Positions 58,426 to 63,518 of a stretch of 63,518 nt of DNA are shown one piece after another. The notes below the pieces were generated by a model. It was not told where the DNA came from. It worked only from the letters and a program-made list of their open reading frames with translations, and made no database searches. The stretch's first letter is position 1; each line of letters starts with the position of its first letter. This DNA is from Pseudoneurospora amorphoporcata. Its lineage: Eukaryota; Ascomycota; Sordariomycetes; Sordariales; Sordariaceae. The DNA is taken from contig MU859261.1 in NCBI GenBank assembly GCA_033297205.1, positions 1-63,518 on the forward strand, in the 5' to 3' direction. The translations under genes and the position numbers were made by a program.

Positions 58426-59284
58426 TGGTGATGGGAGGATTGCAGAACTCGGGAAGGACCGAAGGATAGAGCCGCAGAAGGTAGCCGACATGGAGGCAGC
58501 AAGAATTGGTGTGGACTGGAGGCAAGCATCGTTCGTGTGTGGAAACTTGGATAGTGTGTTGCAGCAATAAGGATTGAGGTAGAATTACAAGTATACTCTA
58601 GAGCGGGGTTTTGGTCTTGGAAAGGGAATAGGTTGAGAGTTGAGACCACAGCAGAGATGAGTTTTATGCACTGGCTGGCATACGAGACGGCTTGTAGGTG
58701 ATAGACACAGTCAATACCTACTAGTAAGCACACGCCAGAACAAACATGAAGACATGTCTCGTGACAACGGAAGGGAGAAGGTAAGGTAGGGACGAATTGA
58801 TCTAAAATCTTCGAGTACACGTTGGATCATAGCGGTCGTCTAATGTAATGTAATTGGATTTGCTATTGAGACGTTCGGTTGCGACTGAGCAGTGAACACT
58901 ATCACTCCATCCTGCGGCGGCCCTACCTACACTACCAACTGGGACACCCACCTTTTCTTGTGTGGCTGTTCCAATACTTCAGTGCCACTTGTTCGCCCTC
59001 AACCTTACCCTTCAGGTTCCCGTCCCAGCATTCCCTAGTATGTAGGTATACGGTTCTCGACAACTCAAGTTTTTTTTTTTTTTTTTTTTGGCGGTACATC
59101 CATCCATCCTTCCTCTTTTCTTGGCTCGGTTGGTTCCCCCCTTCCATGTCTTGTAACTTCCATGTCTTGTAACTTCCGTGTATTGTAACTTCCTCCACCC
59201 AACATCAACCAAGGTAGGTAAGCTCGTAAGGTACCTGTAGGTAGGTAACCTCGCAAGGTAACTTACCAAGGTAAGGTACATACT
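58426..59284. other. Convergent intergenic region
   Basis: Lies between two genes that point towards each other. Contains a 20-T tract (59070-59089), short direct repeats CATGTCTTGTAACTTCC (59146-59179) and TAGGTAGG words. No gene supported. Confidence 0.45.
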
Positions 59285-61177
59285 TCACCCCTCGATATCG
59301 CTCATCATCAACCTTGATCCCCTACCGCCTACGGGGAGGTAGAACTGCCCGAGTTTGAACCAGCCTATTTTCCACCATTGGACGACGCGGCGGGGATTTG
59401 GATTTGTCCCATGTCCGTTTTGGAAGTCGCGATTATGATGCTGATCCTGATGCTGATTCGCATTCGGATTCGGATTCGCATTTCGGTTCAGGTTTGCGCC
59501 GTTTGCTCCTCGAGGCAGCATCCCATTGTCGCCCTCAGGATGATTTGGAGACATGGAGGCAGAGGCCGTATTAGTATTAGTATCAGGTGCGGCAGCAAGT
59601 CCACGTCCGGCACGTCCCGCATGATGATGACCTGTAGACCTGGAGGTAGCTCCAGCTCGAGCTCCAGCACGTCCCGGCACCTGTCCCTGTCCCCTTGTGC
59701 TTCCCGCATGGCCTCCAGCTGTCAGACTCAGGCCTGACACTTGTTCAGCATGCACATGACCTCCTCCTCCTCCTCTCTGTCCCTGTGCCTGACCTCCTCC
59801 TCCTCTCTGACCATGGCCCTGACCTCCTCCTCCTCCTCTCTGTCCCTGTGCCTGACCTCCTCCTCCTCTCTGTCCCTGACCATTGCCGTGTCCCTGACCA
59901 TGTCCCTGACCATGGCCGTGTCCGTGTCCCATTCCACGACCCTGACCGGTACCACTCGGCCTCGTTGTTGGCAATTGCAATGGCACCAGTCCAATCCCAT
60001 CAACAATGCCCACCTTGCCCTTCCTACACCTCGTCAACCAGCAACTTTCCCTCGGATGTTTCTTGGACGGATCGCTGGCGTCTAAATGCTCCAGGAAGGG
60101 GCAGAGCCGGAAGGATTCCAGACCTCCCTTTCGCATATGCAGCACTTGCTGACCATGGTGGGGATCGGGCATGTGTTGTCCGGTACATGTAAGAGGCCCG
60201 CTGGGGAGAGTTCCGGAGGTGCTGTTGCTGAAATGAGGAGAGGGAGACGGAAACGGAAGGGGATATGGAAGAGCAAAGGGGCCGCTGAGATTGGTAGGAC
60301 ATGGGATGTGGATTGGGTAAAGAGGGAGACTAGGAGAGAAAAGAGAGGGAAGAGGTCCTCCGTGTCCAGAAAAGGTATGACTATAAGAGCCAGGAGGAGG
60401 AATCTGGAGAACAGGAGGGGGGAACCCGGGAGGAAGCGGGCCAGGAGACAGAGACATGGAGGGAAGGTTACCACTAGGTATACCATTACCCTGAGCGGCG
60501 TGACTGTGAGTCTGAGGGAGACCACTCGCATTCCCCATCAAGGCGGCGCCGGGAAAGATGTTGTTGTTGTTGTTGTTGCTGTTGTTGTTGTCGCTGTTGT
60601 CCTTGTTCTTGATGCTGGAGAGAGAAGCGAGGGAGGCGGCGGCGGTGGATGTGCTTTGGACGGGATGGAGATTGGAACATAAAGCTGGAGCTGGATTAAC
60701 AACGCCGGGATTGGTAGGGCCTGTGTGTGGAACAGTGAGGTCGAGGCTGTTGTGATTCAGAGTCGGGTGCCATGAAGAAAGGTCGACGAGGCCCATCATG
60801 TAACAATTCGCGGGCTCTGTTGTTGCAGTTCCCAAAGCTCCTCCGGCTTCAAATCCTGCCCCAACTCCAACTCCAGCTACAGCTCCATTCTCCATATCCG
60901 CCGCCATAGATCTACTCAACGACTCCTTTACGGATAATCGAGTATCGACCTCGTAACATCTCCAAATGCTGTGGATTTTGTGAGTCTCTGGTTGCGCGGG
61001 CCCGAGGCGGTATAGTGGTATTTGGTTGTTGTTGTTGGTCGTGTTGCTAGTGTTGGTGGTGGTGTCAATGTCGACAAAGGCTTGAGGCTCGTCGGATCCA
61101 TGTCCGGTTTGGACGAGCTGGACGGGGATCAGACGGCGGCAGTGCGGACAGCCGGTTGTCCACCAGATTATGCACAT
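59285..61177 (-). CDS. 630-aa low-complexity protein with N-terminal CxxC motif, unknown
   Basis: Single-exon minus-strand frame starting MCIIWWTTGCPHCRRLIPVQ, with a CPHC pair and a further WRCYEV, perhaps a small metal-binding head of about 75 residues. The rest is disordered: an Asn run encoded by a (GTT)n repeat (60559-60600), a Pro/Ser/Leu-rich middle, and a C-terminal third with (Gly-His)n, (Gly-Gln)n and imperfect GGGGQAQGQR / GGGGGQGHGQR repeats (about 59756-59920). A short basic, Cys-containing island (SCWLTRCRKGKVG) sits before the repeats. The end is WWKIGWFKLGQFYLPVGGRG. I do not recognise the family. The short Trp-rich tail and the Cys-rich head are the parts most likely conserved. 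Confidence 0.7.
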   Translation of the reverse strand: MCIIWWTTGCPHCRRLIPVQLVQTGHGSDEPQAFVDIDTTTNTSNTTNNNNQIPLYRLGPAQPETHKIHSIWRCYEVDTRLSVKESLSRSMAADMENGAVAGVGVGAGFEAGGALGTATTEPANCYMMGLVDLSSWHPTLNHNSLDLTVPHTGPTNPGVVNPAPALCSNLHPVQSTSTAAASLASLSSIKNKDNSDNNNSNNNNNNIFPGAALMGNASGLPQTHSHAAQGNGIPSGNLPSMSLSPGPLPPGFPPPVLQIPPPGSYSHTFSGHGGPLPSLFSPSLPLYPIHIPCPTNLSGPFALPYPLPFPSPSPHFSNSTSGTLPSGPLTCTGQHMPDPHHGQQVLHMRKGGLESFRLCPFLEHLDASDPSKKHPRESCWLTRCRKGKVGIVDGIGLVPLQLPTTRPSGTGQGRGMGHGHGHGQGHGQGHGNGQGQRGGGGQAQGQRGGGGGQGHGQRGGGGQAQGQRGGGGGHVHAEQVSGLSLTAGGHAGSTRGQGQVPGRAGARAGATSRSTGHHHAGRAGRGLAAAPDTNTNTASASMSPNHPEGDNGMLPRGANGANLNRNANPNPNANQHQDQHHNRDFQNGHGTNPNPRRVVQWWKIGWFKLGQFYLPVGGRGSRLMMSDIEG

Positions 61178-62884
61178 GGTGAGCGTTCTAACCAGTTCGG
61201 ATAGTCGGCGATTTGGTTGTCGAGTGTTGATATGGTTTTTTTTGTTTTTTTTTTCTTGGTGTATGATGGAGAAGTCAGATCAGAGTTCGCTCAAAGGAAG
61301 CAGCGGATCGAGGGGTCGAGATGTGATTGCGCTGGTGAGTGACCGTTTGGACTTGCTGGTAACGGAGCTTGGGATTTTTTTTCCGGAGGAGATGAAGGCG
61401 CTCGTCCCGTCCTCGGCACGGGTCCTGGTTGAGAAGTCTTGGTCTTTGGGTGTTCGAATTGAGATGGTGCTGAGACCCGTCCTCGTCGATGGTCTCGCAT
61501 TCAGAGGAAGAAGGCAGACGGGAAGAAATCACCCCCACCCAACAGAACCGACGACGATGGGGCTTAGGCAACAGTCACGTCCAAGTGAATGGAATGAAGA
61601 CTGGTGGGGTTTGGAAAAAAAAAAAAAAAAAGTTGGGATGAAATGGGCGTGAAATGGTGTTCAGCGGAAAGTGGATGGATGACTGATACCTTATCCATCC
61701 CTCTGGAGGAGTGTTTGGTCCATGACTACCTACCTACAGCAATCACCCCATGGTATTGTACACTTGATGCTGCTCTATTCACGGGCAAAAGATGCCGTTT
61801 GGCAAACCGGTTCAGAGGCACCCGAGGTACATATTCGGATATGTTGTCTATCGCATACAGAGCAAGTCCTGATGCCGGCGCCGATGATCAACATGCATAA
61901 CCCCCAATGCATTCACACTCCTTAACCCCCACCCAGCCAAATGTCCGTATTTCTGCTTGTTTATTGACCCTGACATTCCACGCGTGCTTTCTTGTCACTC
62001 ACTTCCGCACGCCAGTCGCTAGAATAACAACAACAACAACATAACCCCGGCGAACCATTATCTGTGAGCTCTTCCTATGTAGACTGTCCAGACAACTGCA
62101 GCAAGTGGCTTGGATAAATCCAAAGGAATCAAAGATATTTTGATAACAAGCGCAACACCACACCACACCACCCCAGCCTTCAACCCGTGCCTAGCCGCCC
62201 AACATAGCTCTCCTCGACTCATTCTGCGTTGCTTGACTCTATCTATATACATAGGTAGTAATGTACTTGGTCATGACACCGAAAGGAAATCACGCACATC
62301 CGGGAGAACGAACGAGAAGAGGGTCCAGCGGCAACGCAAGGTTACCTACCCTAGGTACCTACATATGTAAAGTCTCAAAGGTCTGCAACTCCTTCCTTGC
62401 ACCAACCAGTACGCACGCAGCACCTTTTTGCTTCGGTTGCTAAGCGCTGCATTTCCCATCCCATGGTAACGGTATCAAGAGGTGCCTGGGGCCAAGATAA
62501 ACATTGCTCGTTGCGTTGGTAGCGGTGGTACACACATCAGTCTTCGGAGGCGACGTCCTTGATTTGAGAGAGTGGACGGACGGGTTCAACCCTGCTCTGG
62601 CCGCGTAGTTTTTTTTTTTTTTTTTTTTTTCGATCTATTCTCTTCTGGACATTTGCATTCCCTATCATTCTTGATAATTTCCGTCCCTACCTACCTAGCT
62701 AGCTGCCTTCAAGTTCCATGCTTCTTTTTGTATGAATGTATTTATTCCTCCCTCCAGCAAAGTTCATCACTCTCCTCCGTACTATACTATACTATCCTAT
62801 AACCAACTACGGTAACTATGCCGGCCGGTCGGCCGATATCGTACATCCATCCACAAAAGTGTTGTTACCTAGTAGACTAGGTAT
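61178..62884. other. 1.7-kb intergenic region
   Basis: No supported gene. Contains an A-rich tract (about 61615-61632), AAC repeats near 62027-62041 and a 22-T tract (62609-62630). Confidence 0.45.
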
Positions 62885-63238
62885 TCAAACATCAAAATGC
62901 TCCCCAATATCCCACCCCATCCTCTCCCCCCTCTTCTGCTCCTGCAAGCTCGGCTGCCGATGTTCATACCGTCCATGGCTTTGCATCCCCGTGCCAATGC
63001 CCATGCCGGGCATGCCCATTTGTTCTCCCAAGCCCGAGGCAAGTTCGGAAGACGAAGGAGGCCCCCCGAACGACGAGGTAGACGTCGTAGAAGCGACACT
63101 ACCCCTGCTGCCCCTAGAGGTATGTAAACCAAGTGGAGGCCCAGCAGCGTAGCCTGTCGTGTCGTGGGGGGCGTACATGTACTGGTTGGAGGCTCGACGG
63201 TCTTTCCGGGTGGGTTGTTCATGTTTGGGGGCAAATTG
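62885..63238 (-). CDS. Probable last exon of a minus-strand gene (partial)
   Basis: The frame is open from 63238 to the stop TGA ending at 62885. It encodes QFAPKHEQPTRKDRRASNQY followed by MYAPHDTTGY and a Gly/Ser/Met-rich tail (GMPGMGIGTGM) ending DIGEHFDV. The internal ATG at 63178 would be a poor gene start, so I infer a 3' exon of a gene whose body lies beyond the right edge. The splice acceptor is uncertain: the AG before ACCGTCGAGCC (about 63200) preceded by CTGAC is one possibility. Composition is like other disordered tails in this window. Function unknown. Confidence 0.38.
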   Translation of the reverse strand, partial: QFAPKHEQPTRKDRRASNQYMYAPHDTTGYAAGPPLGLHTSRGSRGSVASTTSTSSFGGPPSSSELASGLGEQMGMPGMGIGTGMQSHGRYEHRQPSLQEQKRGERMGWDIGEHFDV

Positions 63239-63370
63239 TCAGTTCAGTTTACCGTAAAACCGTCCTCTTCCGGTCGATTAATCAAAACGGCTCCAAGATG
63301 AGATGCGCGCAAGTGTGCAAATTTGCTTGCTTGCTCGCTCCAAGTGTCATGGACGCAAGAAGCGGCAAAC

Positions 63371-63371
<1 letters not shown>

Positions 63372-63442
<71 letters not shown>
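63372..63442 (+). repeat. Double poly-A tract (A36 + GAATT + A30)
   Basis: Two long A runs separated by GAATT, followed by GGGGCATT. May be a slippage product, a retroposed poly-A tail or an assembly-sensitive region. Confidence 0.9.
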
Positions 63443-63445
<3 letters not shown>

Positions 63446-63518
63446 GCATTGCCAACACTTTAACCGAACGTTTAATTTAAGGCCACGTGGCCCGTGCAAC
63501 GGTTTCTATCAAAATTAA

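Noticed and set aside
1..63518. tRNA or dispersed 5S rRNA genes
   Set aside because: Looked for B-box-like GGTTCGAATC words and the Neurospora 5S core; none seen. A covariance-model scan would be decisive.

Overview
The window reads as nuclear DNA of a filamentous ascomycete, most likely a Neurospora species (Sordariales). The genes are spaced by kilobases. Introns are mostly 55-175 bp with GT-AG ends and CTAAC or CTGAC branch sites. Two products are recognisable Neurospora-type proteins: the sulfur controller SCON-2 and the NUDE-type dynein factor RO-11. A retrotransposon relic at the left edge carries the marks of repeat-induced point mutation (RIP). Spacers are full of microsatellites, poly-A/T tracts and TAGGTA/TACCTA-type motifs.

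Layout. 1-2 kb is transposon debris: a RIP-mutated Ty3/Gypsy protease region, then a degenerate copy of a terminal-inverted-repeat element split by a 286-bp solo LTR with a 5-bp target duplication. 2.6-13.5 kb holds four plus-strand genes: a small secreted Cys-rich protein (two introns), two neighbouring ~610-codon proteins ending in a similar eight-cysteine module (the first interrupted by an in-frame TAG), and a 622-aa F-box protein. At 18.7-20.3 kb is a membrane acyltransferase-3 family gene. 20.3-27.5 kb is a repeat-rich desert with an intact 621-bp MITE-like element flanked by a perfect 8-bp target duplication.

The right half has mostly housekeeping and signalling genes. They are the mitochondrial succinate-fumarate carrier (minus, four exons), scon-2 (minus, four exons), a divergent 1670-aa STAND/NACHT (NLR-like) protein, a tiny putative secreted Pro/Ala-rich protein, ro-11/NUDE (minus), a Nudix hydrolase with a possible mitochondrial presequence (minus), a small Cys/His-rich ORF, a Q-rich protein, a 630-aa low-complexity protein (minus), and probably the last exon of a minus-strand gene running off the right edge.

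No operon-like organisation is expected or seen. By family, SCON-2 is the substrate receptor of an SCF ligase controlling sulfur metabolism, the carrier feeds gluconeogenesis from C2 compounds, and RO-11 acts with dynein/LIS1. The most novel material is the tandem eight-Cys pair, the 8-bp-TSD element with its older nested copy, and a palindromic decamer (TACCTAGGTA) present five times exactly, always outside genes. I found no tRNA, rRNA or CRISPR. All calls are from reading the sequence by eye; no database search was made.
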